Shown: one piece after another, positions 49,087-57,574 of the stretch
Position numbering within the stretch: the first letter of the stretch is position 1
Layout of the letters: each line of letters opens with the position of its first letter
Source: an uncultured Duodenibacillus sp.
GTDB taxonomy: Bacteria; Pseudomonadota; Gammaproteobacteria; Burkholderiales; Burkholderiaceae_F
Length of the DNA stretch: 64,000 nt
Assembly: GCA_944390715.1 (NCBI GenBank)
Contig: CALXQS010000003.1
Span: forward strand, 114,223-178,222
Reading direction: 5' to 3'
The notes under the pieces: model-generated
What the model was told of the DNA's origin: nothing
The model's database searches: none
The model's input: the letters and a program-made list of their open reading frames with translations, nothing else
Position numbers and translations under genes: made by a program

Positions 49087-50420
49087 TTGGCATTACCTCC
49101 GTTGTTTGACTCTGCAGGCTGCGGCTTTTGGGCGGCAGTTTCGGCCGCAGCAGGGGCTTGGGCCTCTGCCGAAGCTGACTGCTTGGCCGGGGAGTCGGCA
49201 GAGTCGTTCTGTTCATCTTTGATTTCTTCGGCAGCCGCTGCCGAGGCTTCTTTGTCCTTTTCAGCCTTGGCGAGCGTTTCCTTCTTTGCGCGGGCATCGG
49301 CCGCTGCGCGCTCGAGCGTGAGTTTCTGAGCAGCCTGCGAGATTTGCAGTCGGCCGTCGCGGTCGAACCGATAGAGGCCTTCGTCAAAACCAGCGCCGTA
49401 GAGCATCAATACGCTGCGATAGTAATTTTCTCCGATGATGGGTTCAGAGGCAATCACGGTGCGGATGAAGTCGGCCGTTTTGGTGCCGTTGAGCATTTCC
49501 AGAAGGCAAGCACCAAAACCGGGAGAGCCTGCCTGATTAGCAGCGCCCGTGACGACATTGACTTTCTCCGGAGGCATGTTCATCCGTTCGGTGAGCTTGA
49601 CCATCGGAGCAAACTGCCGGGTCAGAATGTCGTAGGCCGGGTCTTCGGGCGAGAGCATGCCTGTCCAAAGATAGACGCGAATCGAGTTGTAGCTGCCGAG
49701 CACGTAGTCGTCTCCTTCAGGAGCAATCAGCTTGCCGGTCTTGTCTATCTTTGCCCAGTCCGGGGAGAAACCGGCCGGAGCCGTGCGCACAAGTGCGCGC
49801 ACGGTGCCTTCGGCAACGCTGTTCCAGTAGGGATCCTCAAGACCCATGCGGCGCAGAATGAAAACCGGGTAGTAGCTCGGATTGAGCGTCACGTGCGTCG
49901 GATGGTCAAACCCGCGTCCGCCGGGAAGCATCACTTTGCCTAGGTGTGGAATGTCGCGCACGTCGCGCTTTAAAAGTTCCATCATGGCGTGCGCTTTGGC
50001 GGCGTACTCCGGAGCATTCCAGATGCGGGCGGCTTCGAGCAAATCGTAGGCGATCCACAAGTCCGAGTCCGTGGCGTTGTTGGTATCAATAATGCCCCAG
50101 CTCTGGTTGTTCTTGCCCCAAAGCCAGCTCGGGAGATTCTTTGTGATGTCGCCGCCGGCAAGATTTTTCTCGGTCCACTCCAGAAGCTTGTCGAAAGTCT
50201 GTCTGTCATCGGCCACCAGTGCAAAGAACATGGCGTAAGACTGGCCTTCGCTCGTAGTGATGGAGCGCTCATCGCTGTAGTCGATGACGCGGTAGGACTC
50301 GTCAATGTTGGCAGCCTTAAAGCTCTCCCACATCGGCCAGGCATGAGCTGAAACTGCAAGCGTTGTCATGGCGGCAAAGAGTCCCGCGGCAAAGAGGTTT
50401 TTCAATGGTTGCTTTTTCAT
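49083..50420 (-). CDS. bcsZ: Cellulase BcsZ (GH8) with altered catalytic base and long C-terminal tail
   Basis: Periplasmic endo-beta-1,4-glucanase of the cellulose operon, 445 residues with a signal peptide (AVSAHA). The catalytic acid Glu is E58 (TTSEGQSYAMFF) and the GH8 region ATDSDLWIAYDLLEAARIW is present. The position of the catalytic base Asp (D243 in E. coli, SYDAIR) reads N245 here (GSYNSIRVYLW). The protein is about 75 residues longer than E. coli BcsZ because of an Ala/Glu/Lys-rich tail, predicted disordered. It overlaps bcsG and bcsB by four bases each. Confidence 0.93.
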   Translation of the reverse strand: MKKQPLKNLFAAGLFAAMTTLAVSAHAWPMWESFKAANIDESYRVIDYSDERSITTSEGQSYAMFFALVADDRQTFDKLLEWTEKNLAGGDITKNLPSWLWGKNNQSWGIIDTNNATDSDLWIAYDLLEAARIWNAPEYAAKAHAMMELLKRDVRDIPHLGKVMLPGGRGFDHPTHVTLNPSYYPVFILRRMGLEDPYWNSVAEGTVRALVRTAPAGFSPDWAKIDKTGKLIAPEGDDYVLGSYNSIRVYLWTGMLSPEDPAYDILTRQFAPMVKLTERMNMPPEKVNVVTGAANQAGSPGFGACLLEMLNGTKTADFIRTVIASEPIIGENYYRSVLMLYGAGFDEGLYRFDRDGRLQISQAAQKLTLERAAADARAKKETLAKAEKDKEASAAAAEEIKDEQNDSADSPAKQSASAEAQAPAAAETAAQKPQPAESNNGGNAK

Positions 50421-52702
50421 GAGCGTCTCCTGATCCAGCGGCGCATGTAGAAGAAGATGCCGGCACCGGCGGCCAGCGCTGCGGCAAGCGCGCAGAGCAC
50501 CAAAATAAACGGACGATCAGCTAAAGACAGCCACACGCGCCTGAACCAGGGCATGTCGCCGACAGTGTAGGTTGAAAGCGGAGCAAATCCCGTGAGGCTG
50601 TCTTCACCTAAAAAGACAGTGCCGCCCGCGGCTTGGGCAAGATCGCCCGGATTGGCAATGCGGGTGTTGAGAACGTGCGCTCCGGCAGCGCCTTCGCTTA
50701 AAAGCGCCACTGCCGTGCGGTCGCTGTCAACGGGGGATTTTGCCGAGGTGATCGCCGCAAAGCTGGTTGTCAGAAACTCCTGCGGTTCTCTCTGCGCCTG
50801 GCTGCCGCCTGCGTTAGCTTTTGTCGCCTCAGCTTTTGCGGCAACAGGTTTTTTAAACCAGTCGCCCAGGGCCTGCGTGAGCGCTTTGGCTGAATCAGCG
50901 CTGATGTCAAGCACTGTCTCAGGGATGCTGCCCACAATGAGAAGATCTTTGTTCTTTAAAAGCGCAGCATCGGCGGCCGAGGCAACCGTCACGTGCACGG
51001 GAGCCGCTCCGGTAGCCGCACCAATGCGGCCGATGGCATTGAAAAGAGTGGTGAGCATTGATGCCGGGGCATTGTCGGCAATCACGGCTGCGGTCTGCGA
51101 AAGATCGGCGTACTTCGAGAAGGGGAAGCCTCCCTGAGCAAAGAGTGCAATTTCAGGAAGATGCGCGTAGTGATACATCCCTGAAAATTCAATCATGGAG
51201 GAGGGATCAATCTGAATCTGGTGCGCGGGCAGCGTTGCCGCACGGCAGTTGTCAGGGGACCCTTCGTTTGCCACTGCTTGATAGCGGGCTTCAAAGGAGA
51301 TGTCGTTGACTGCCGCAAGCCCTGCGCGCGGACCGCCCACGGCAACGGCCGGCCCCTCCGTCAAAGGCAGCGTCAGATTTTTTGCGCCGCGGCTGGCTTC
51401 CTCGGAGAGATTTTCGCTATCGGCAAGAGCGCCGTTGACAAGGGTGCGCAGCTGCGCTGCTTGTCCTGCGGCCGGCTTAGTGAAGCGGTACAAGAGGTTG
51501 ACGTTGACCTCGGAGGCGCTTGTTAGGTAGATGTCGGGCGCAAGCCGCATCGTGAGGTGCAGCGCGGGCAGACTCGTGCCGCGAGCCGTGAGCTGCTCGG
51601 GATACTCCATGAGCTCGCGCAGGGGCACGGCATTGTCGGTGTTGACCCAGTTGCGGGACGTATAGGGGGCAGCGGGCTCAGCCGGCTTGAAGTCGACCTT
51701 GACGCGGTGATGCGGCCCGATGAGCATTTGGCCGGAGGCGGCCAGCGCTTGTGCGGCCGTGATGAGGTCTGCGTCAGTCTTGCCCGCAATCACGAGCATT
51801 TTTTCGTGCAGGCTGCCCGGAGCGTCAAGCATGAAGAGTTCGGGCCCTTCAAAGGGTGGAAGCTCGGCCAAAAACGCAGGGCGCTTGTCGTTGGTGGCAA
51901 AGGCTACGAAATGGCCGCTGCCCGGAATTTCAGAAAAGTAAACGGGAAAGCTCGCGCCGCGCCAGCCTGCGATGGCTGCCGTATGGCCGGCCATGATCGC
52001 CGCGGCAGTCTTCTCTTCGCGGCCGGGATTTCCCGCAAACACAAAGGGCAGCACCGTGGCTTCGTTGGTCGCTGCGTCTACAAAGGGAAGCGGCAGCTGC
52101 GCGAGATCATTGGAAAGCCTCAAGTTCTGCTTGGCAAGCGTCAGGCGGCTCGTCGGGGCAATGTCGAGCCAGAGCGCCTTGTTGCTCTCGTTTTCGCAGA
52201 CGATCTGATAGTGCCCGACAAACTCAATCGCAACCTGATTGCGCGACTTCATCGCTTTTGCGTTTAAAGGCACGGAGATGTGCGAGGGCTTGCCGATGGT
52301 GTCCTTTGTGAGCGCCTGCGAGCTTTGCAGTTCGCCGTTTAAAAAGACGTTGATCTGCGAGGTCGAGGGCAGCAGCGAAGGCGAAGCCGTAAAGTCAAGT
52401 TCAAGTACGGCGCTGCTCACGATTTCATCGGCTCTGACGCCGAAATCAAAGTATTGCGTGGGCGTTGCCCCGGTGAGCTTGACGGCTGTGGCCTGTCCGC
52501 CAGGCACAAGACCGATGAGATCAAGCGACTGCGTGATGCCGGCTGTGGCATCGGTGCGCCAGACCGGAGCCGGCACGGCAGGCTCGGCGGCCGGTGCGGC
52601 TCCGGCAAGCCCCAGCGCCAGGAGCGCAGAACAGGCAAGAACAGAGGCGCGCATGCGCGTCTGGCGTGTGGATCGAATGGACAAGAGCTGCAATGGCTTC
52701 AT
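50417..52702 (-). CDS. bcsB: Cellulose synthase periplasmic subunit BcsB
   Basis: Periplasmic subunit of 761 residues that forms the translocation channel with BcsA. A signal peptide (ALGLAGAAPAA) is followed by two carbohydrate-binding-like and flavodoxin-like repeats, and a C-terminal membrane anchor (FILVLCALAAALAAGAGIFFY) with a basic end (RRWIRRRS). The BcsB region VRADEIVSSAVLELDFTASP and FLNGELQSSQAL fits the family. The ATG at 52702 places the start 23 bases past bcsA. It overlaps bcsZ by four bases. Confidence 0.94.
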   Translation of the reverse strand: MKPLQLLSIRSTRQTRMRASVLACSALLALGLAGAAPAAEPAVPAPVWRTDATAGITQSLDLIGLVPGGQATAVKLTGATPTQYFDFGVRADEIVSSAVLELDFTASPSLLPSTSQINVFLNGELQSSQALTKDTIGKPSHISVPLNAKAMKSRNQVAIEFVGHYQIVCENESNKALWLDIAPTSRLTLAKQNLRLSNDLAQLPLPFVDAATNEATVLPFVFAGNPGREEKTAAAIMAGHTAAIAGWRGASFPVYFSEIPGSGHFVAFATNDKRPAFLAELPPFEGPELFMLDAPGSLHEKMLVIAGKTDADLITAAQALAASGQMLIGPHHRVKVDFKPAEPAAPYTSRNWVNTDNAVPLRELMEYPEQLTARGTSLPALHLTMRLAPDIYLTSASEVNVNLLYRFTKPAAGQAAQLRTLVNGALADSENLSEEASRGAKNLTLPLTEGPAVAVGGPRAGLAAVNDISFEARYQAVANEGSPDNCRAATLPAHQIQIDPSSMIEFSGMYHYAHLPEIALFAQGGFPFSKYADLSQTAAVIADNAPASMLTTLFNAIGRIGAATGAAPVHVTVASAADAALLKNKDLLIVGSIPETVLDISADSAKALTQALGDWFKKPVAAKAEATKANAGGSQAQREPQEFLTTSFAAITSAKSPVDSDRTAVALLSEGAAGAHVLNTRIANPGDLAQAAGGTVFLGEDSLTGFAPLSTYTVGDMPWFRRVWLSLADRPFILVLCALAAALAAGAGIFFYMRRWIRRRS

Positions 52703-52725
52703 GAGACTTTTTCCACTAATGAAAA

Positions 52726-55320
52726 TCAAGCGGCTGCCTGCGGCACGCGCGGCAGCAGCGACAAAATGTAGCGAAGAGCGGCTCCGGCTTTGCCGGGCAA
52801 AAATTCAATCAAAGATTTGTAGCCGTACCAGGCAAGTTTTCCCAGGCGCACAAAGCCCGCAACGAAGCGATCGTCAACATGGCCTTTGGGCGGAATGGCC
52901 CACATGCCTTCTCGGGCAAATGTGCAGCGGTTGAAAAGAATTTCATCCTGACTCGAGGCGAATTGAATTGCTGCTTCAAAGGCTTGGGCTTCAAGCTTGA
53001 TGACGCGCGTTTTGAAGCGATGCGTTTCACCGCGCGAAGAGATGTCGACAAAGACCTCGTCATTTAAAGCAAGCCGCGAGAGGATTTCAGAAGAGACGGC
53101 CACGCGCAGTTCTTGCTGCGAATATTCGCAAAGACGGGCTTCTGCGAAAATCGAGCCCTCGCCTTCGGCGGCAAGCCCGACGGGTATATAGAGCGGTATG
53201 CGCGGCAGACGGTGCTTTTGCACCTCTTCGACGGCAACGGCTGCGGCCGCTCCCAACACCATCAGGTTGTAGACAATCCAGCCGATGTTGATCGCTAGCG
53301 TCGATATCTGCGGATCGGCGGCCGTGACGGTTTTGTAGATGCCCACCAGAAGACCCGCAAAATTCAAGGCAATCAGAATAAGCACCGGCTTGGCAATGCC
53401 CCAGTCAACGTACTTCTTGTCGATCGTCATGCCTTTGGCCGTGACGTTGAATTTTCCCTTGTGCGGGAAAATCAGGGCGACTGTGGTCGGCAGCAGAATG
53501 TACCAGGACAGCACTGTTTCATAGACGCCGCTTAAAAATGGATAGCGATAGCCTCTTTGCAGAATCTGGTTGGTGATAGCCGCGTGCACCATGTGCGGAA
53601 TAACGTAGGCAAAGATGGCTGCCGCTGTTGCGTAGATCACGTAGATGTCGGCAAACATGTAGGGAAGCGGGGCAACCAAAAAGATGAGTCGCGGCAGTCC
53701 GTGCAGAAAGTGCACCATGGCATTAAAAAAGCACAGACGCTGAGCCAGCGTCAGCCCCTTGCCCAACAGGGGGTTGTCCAGTCTAAAGATCTGAATCATG
53801 CCGCGCGCCCAGCGGATGCGCTGACCGATATGCGCCGAGAGCGACTCGGTGGAAAGACCTGAGGCAACGGGCTTGGAGATGAAGGCAGACTTCCAGCCCA
53901 GACGATTGAGCTTTAAGGACGTATGCGCGTCTTCGGTGACGGTCTCCACCGCAATGCCGCCGATCTGCATGAGGGCCGCGCGGCGCATGACGGCGCTGGA
54001 GCCGCAGAACATCACGGCGTTCCAGGTGTCGTTGCCCTTTTGAATGAAATCGTGAAATAGCGAGTTTTCGATGGGCATCGCCCGCTCAAGATGCAGATTC
54101 TTTTCAAAAGGATCTGGCGAATAGAAGTGGTGCGGGGTCTGAACCAAAGCGATGTTTTTGTCTTTGACGAGCCAACCCACGGTCGAAGTGAGAAAGTCGC
54201 ACGAAGGAACGTGGTCGCAGTCAAAGATCACGATGAATTCGCCCTGAGTGAGCGTGAGCGCATGGTTGATGTTGCCCGCCTTGGCGTGATTGTGCTCTTT
54301 TCTCTTGATGTAGTTGACGCCGATTGATGCGGCAAACTCGGCAAAGGCATCGCGGCTGCCGTCATCGAGAAGGTGCACGCGAAGCTTCTCTTTGGGCCAG
54401 TCGAGGTTGAGCGCAGCAAAAACCGTCGGCTTGATCACTTCAAGCGACTCGTTGTAGGTCGGAATGAAGATGTCGACCGTAGGCCACTTCGCGCGGTCCT
54501 GCGGCATCGGGCAGGGCTTGCGGTCAAGCACCCAGCACACCTGAAAGTAGCCGAGCACCATGACGATAAAGGCGTAGATTTCCGCTGCTAGAAGCAAAAG
54601 ACTCAAAAATAAATCCAGCGGCGCAGAAGCGTTGATTGTCGACGTGCAGCGCCACCACAAGTAGCGGCCGGAGACCGTGACCGAAATCACAAAGAGCACC
54701 ATGAGCGTGACGCGCGCACGCACATGCGTGAAGCTCCAGGCCGAAAAAAGCATGATGGATAGAAAAATCACTTGGCCTTTGATGTCAAAAGGCTGCGTGA
54801 TGCACAAAACTGCCAGCGCGGCGACAACAAGCGCCGCGGCCCGAATCAGAAGCTTTTGCAGACGGAGCGAAAAAGACGACGAGGGCGTCTCGAGATCTTG
54901 CGCAGCATTTTCGTCAAGTGTTTTGCCCACGCCTGCCAGAAGTTTTGTACCCAAGGCACCGATCGCCTCGCCCAGCCGTTCAACGCCGCGCACGAGTGCG
55001 CGAACGAAGCGGGCAAGCGGATTGTCCTGTTTAAAGCGATTCCAGCTAAAGACTTGCACCAGACACAACAGAAGCGACTGCAAAAAAATGCGGATGACGT
55101 CTGAGGCCGTGGGTTTTTCGAAATTGACGTGAGGATAGAGCTTTTTGCGGTTGGCGCGGATGTCTTGCCAGTAGCCTCTCTCAAGAGGAACAAAGATCCA
55201 GGCCAGCACAAGAGAAATGGTATTGATTGTGAGCGCAAAAAGGCCCGTGCCTGCATCCGACCACTGAATGATGCTGCGAGCAAAGTGCTTGCGGATCTGT
55301 TTGAGCGAGAAAAGAAGCAT
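52726..55320 (-). CDS. bcsA: Cellulose synthase catalytic subunit BcsA
   Basis: Processive GT2 glycosyltransferase of 864 residues, close to E. coli BcsA in architecture. The catalytic motifs are D319-D-G, D367-C-D369, T462-E-D464 and Q500-R-I-R-W504; the gating loop is FNVTAKG (about residue 624). At least eight membrane segments are seen. The C-terminal PilZ domain aligns with that of E. coli, but the c-di-GMP motifs are degraded: RxxxR reads H703-R-L-P-R707 and DxSxxG reads E732-Y-S-Q-Q-E737. The enzyme may therefore not respond to c-di-GMP in the usual way. First gene of bcsA-bcsB-bcsZ-bcsG; no bcsC is encoded in the window. Confidence 0.96.
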   Translation of the reverse strand: MLLFSLKQIRKHFARSIIQWSDAGTGLFALTINTISLVLAWIFVPLERGYWQDIRANRKKLYPHVNFEKPTASDVIRIFLQSLLLCLVQVFSWNRFKQDNPLARFVRALVRGVERLGEAIGALGTKLLAGVGKTLDENAAQDLETPSSSFSLRLQKLLIRAAALVVAALAVLCITQPFDIKGQVIFLSIMLFSAWSFTHVRARVTLMVLFVISVTVSGRYLWWRCTSTINASAPLDLFLSLLLLAAEIYAFIVMVLGYFQVCWVLDRKPCPMPQDRAKWPTVDIFIPTYNESLEVIKPTVFAALNLDWPKEKLRVHLLDDGSRDAFAEFAASIGVNYIKRKEHNHAKAGNINHALTLTQGEFIVIFDCDHVPSCDFLTSTVGWLVKDKNIALVQTPHHFYSPDPFEKNLHLERAMPIENSLFHDFIQKGNDTWNAVMFCGSSAVMRRAALMQIGGIAVETVTEDAHTSLKLNRLGWKSAFISKPVASGLSTESLSAHIGQRIRWARGMIQIFRLDNPLLGKGLTLAQRLCFFNAMVHFLHGLPRLIFLVAPLPYMFADIYVIYATAAAIFAYVIPHMVHAAITNQILQRGYRYPFLSGVYETVLSWYILLPTTVALIFPHKGKFNVTAKGMTIDKKYVDWGIAKPVLILIALNFAGLLVGIYKTVTAADPQISTLAINIGWIVYNLMVLGAAAAVAVEEVQKHRLPRIPLYIPVGLAAEGEGSIFAEARLCEYSQQELRVAVSSEILSRLALNDEVFVDISSRGETHRFKTRVIKLEAQAFEAAIQFASSQDEILFNRCTFAREGMWAIPPKGHVDDRFVAGFVRLGKLAWYGYKSLIEFLPGKAGAALRYILSLLPRVPQAAA

Positions 55321-55593
55321 GTGCGTTGTCGGCCATTAAGGCTCTTTTTTAAGGATGCCGCCTGCTGGTTTATTTCTTACCAAAAGACCCCTTAAATGAG
55401 ACCTCTTTTTTGGAAGCAGGTAAAACAAAAAGCAGACTGAATTGTTTTTCAGCCTGCATGGCAACACGATTATAAAAGAGGGGCAAGCCTTAGAGCTTCA
55501 GCAAAGGGATAACCATGCATAGAAAATTGTTTCAAAAAGCGAGCCGAAAACAATGGATGTTGTTGTCGAGCCTGTATTTCGAAACAATCTTTA

Positions 55594-55707
55594 AAACCCT
55601 ATCAACTCTGGCTTGTTGGTCGCGGCCCATAATTCGCCGCCTTGCCAGAGTTGATAGGGTTTTGATGGTCCGCTCAAAGGTCCGGAGCCAGAGTTGATAG
55701 GGTTTTG
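55594..55707. repeat. Three-copy 20-base repeat, one inverted and two direct
   Basis: The unit GCCAGAGTTGATAGGGTTTT occurs at 55645-55664 and 55688-55707, and inverted at 55594-55613. The first two form a perfect 20-bp hairpin with a 31-base loop; the direct copies are 43 bases apart. Matching stops at the unit ends. This is REP/BIME-like and not CRISPR: the units are too short and no cas gene is near. Confidence 0.75.
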
Positions 55708-55713
55708 GAAGAA

Positions 55714-55753
55714 AGCCGGCAACACCAGCATGTGAATGCTCGCGTTGCCGGAG
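55714..55753 (-). terminator. Hairpin after the flavocytochrome c3 gene
   Basis: Stem CCGGCAAC...GTTGCCGG with inner AGCAT/ATGCT begins 13 bases after the flavocytochrome stop. On the minus strand it is followed by CTTTCTTCC, a weak T tract. Coordinates are accurate to about one base. Confidence 0.6.
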
Positions 55754-55765
55754 AGGCTGAAATTT

Positions 55766-57574
55766 TTACTTCATAGTTTTCAGCGCGGATTGAGCGGCAA
55801 TGCGGCCAAAGACGATGTTGCCGCAAACGGCGTTGCCGCCATAGCGATCATCGCCGTGCCAGCCGCCTACAACTTCACCAGCAGCAAAGAGTCCCTTGAT
55901 GGGCTTGCCGGAAGCGTCAAGGACATGCATCTGCGTATCAGCCTTGACGCCGCCCAAGGTGCCGCCGATGCCGGGAATGACTTCAATGGCATAAAGTCTG
56001 CCGGTGAGCGGAGTAGCCAAGTCTTTGCGGCCAAAGTCGGCATCTTTCTTGTTTTTGAAGAATTCACCGTACTTTTTGATCGTTGCTGTGAATTTGTCTT
56101 GCGGCAAATGCAGTTTTTGAGCAAGTTCAGCAGCGGAATCGGCCGCCGTCACAAAGCCCAGCCGTACGTAACCTTCATGAACCTTTGTGCGCTTGCCGAC
56201 GACGTAGTCATCGTAGATCAGGTAGACAGATTGTCCGGGCTGTTTCAAAATGGCCGGTCCCAACGTGTTGCGAGGCGCTTGGTCATTGACAAAGCGCTCG
56301 CCGTTCTTGTTGACGAGAATGCCTCCGTTGTGACGCATGGACTGCGTAATCATGATCGTGGTTCCAGCAGCGACATTGGGGTGAATCTGCACTTTCTGCA
56401 AGTTGAAGACTTTGGCCCCAACATTGCCTGCCAATTGCAGGCCGTCGCCGTGAGATCCTGGCTGAGCCGTGGTGATCATGCCTTGGAAGTCAGGACGCTC
56501 TCGGCCGATAATCGTCGGATTGTTGGCGTAGCTGCCGGAAGTGAGAATGACTGCTTGAGCCTGAATTTCATAAAGGCCGGTATTTTTGCCTTTGACGAGA
56601 ACGCCGGTTACTGAGCCATCCTTGTTCTTGTTGATGCGAACAACGGGGGAGTTGACGCGCACGTCGACTTTGGATTTGTAGAGTTCGGGTTTAATGACGG
56701 CAACCATGTAGCGGCCGATTCCGCCCGATTTTGTGTAATGCATGCGGGCTGCGCTCGTGCCGCCGGAGCGATTCAATTGCAGTTCCAGCTTGCCGCCGAT
56801 GGCCTTGAACCATTCGTAAGCGTCGTTGGAGTTGTGCACAAGCACTTGAACCAGAGCTTTGTCATTGGTGCCTTTGCCCATCTTCAGCGTGTCATTGAAG
56901 AAAGTTTCTTCGTCATCCTTGACGCCGGCAGCTTTCTGTAGCTCGGTGAATGCGGCATTGAGGCCGCCTGTAGCCAAAAGCGAAGAGCCGCCAATGATGG
57001 GCATTTTTTCAAGAAGCACTACTTTCTTTCCGGCGCGGGCAAGCTCAATGGATGCAACCATGCCTGCTCCGCCTCCTCCGATAACGACGGCATCAGCCTT
57101 CTCTGTGCGATTGGGTTTTGCGTTCTGGTATATGGAAAGATTTTCAGGAACATAAGCCACTTTGTTTCGGCCGAACTTCATCGGCATGTCGAAGATGTGG
57201 CAGTTGTTGCAATAAGCAAAAGAGCCCACATGCCCGTTGTGGCAGGTGGTGCAGCTGTCGATGGACAAATGACCTTTATGTGCGGAGATTTCCAACCCCG
57301 CCTTTTGATCTTTTTGTCCGAGGCTTTCGTAAGAGCCGTGACAAGATTGACATTTTTTGTCAATCTCAGTCTGGCTGTCGGAGACCTTGTCGGATTCGTG
57401 GCATGAAGAACAACTCTTCGTGAGTTGATAGTGGTAGCCCGCAAGGTAGTCGGATTTTGTGCCGACTGAATAGATCTGTTTGGCTCTAATTTCATCCATT
57501 GCTGCAGCAGTTGCAGACACTGAAATGAAAGCTGTCGAAAATGCGAACAAACAGCTGAGAAGAAGTTTTTGCAT
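55766..57574 (-). CDS. Periplasmic flavocytochrome c3 reductase (tetraheme and FAD)
   Basis: A 602-residue protein with signal peptide, N-terminal tetraheme domain and C-terminal FAD reductase domain, as in Shewanella Fcc3. Hemes: C55-C58-H59, C75-C78-H79, C108-C111-H112, C122-C125-H126. The FAD motif is GGGGAGM (about 167-172). Compared with Fcc3, H365 is kept as H398 (QIHPN), R402 as R427 (GERFVN) and R544 as R577 (GDDRYGGN), but the HH of PGVHHTMGG is GG (residues 537-538). This missing substrate His makes a modified carboxylate substrate possible, for example an enoate other than fumarate. The start has AGGAGG. Confidence 0.94.
   Translation of the reverse strand: MQKLLLSCLFAFSTAFISVSATAAAMDEIRAKQIYSVGTKSDYLAGYHYQLTKSCSSCHESDKVSDSQTEIDKKCQSCHGSYESLGQKDQKAGLEISAHKGHLSIDSCTTCHNGHVGSFAYCNNCHIFDMPMKFGRNKVAYVPENLSIYQNAKPNRTEKADAVVIGGGGAGMVASIELARAGKKVVLLEKMPIIGGSSLLATGGLNAAFTELQKAAGVKDDEETFFNDTLKMGKGTNDKALVQVLVHNSNDAYEWFKAIGGKLELQLNRSGGTSAARMHYTKSGGIGRYMVAVIKPELYKSKVDVRVNSPVVRINKNKDGSVTGVLVKGKNTGLYEIQAQAVILTSGSYANNPTIIGRERPDFQGMITTAQPGSHGDGLQLAGNVGAKVFNLQKVQIHPNVAAGTTIMITQSMRHNGGILVNKNGERFVNDQAPRNTLGPAILKQPGQSVYLIYDDYVVGKRTKVHEGYVRLGFVTAADSAAELAQKLHLPQDKFTATIKKYGEFFKNKKDADFGRKDLATPLTGRLYAIEVIPGIGGTLGGVKADTQMHVLDASGKPIKGLFAAGEVVGGWHGDDRYGGNAVCGNIVFGRIAAQSALKTMK

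Larger units (their letters stand above)
55321..55765. other. Repeat-bearing intergenic region between bcsA and the flavocytochrome
   Basis: No gene is recognised. It includes an 8-bp inverted repeat ATTGTTTC/GAAACAAT at about 55527-55588. It also holds three copies of a 20-base repeat (listed separately) and the terminator of the flavocytochrome gene (about 55715-55752). A bcsA promoter must lie at the left end. Confidence 0.5.

Noticed and set aside
55594..55707. A CRISPR array suggested by the repeated 20-base unit
   Set aside because: Only three units, one of them inverted, unequal spacing, repeat shorter than typical CRISPR repeats, and no cas gene nearby.
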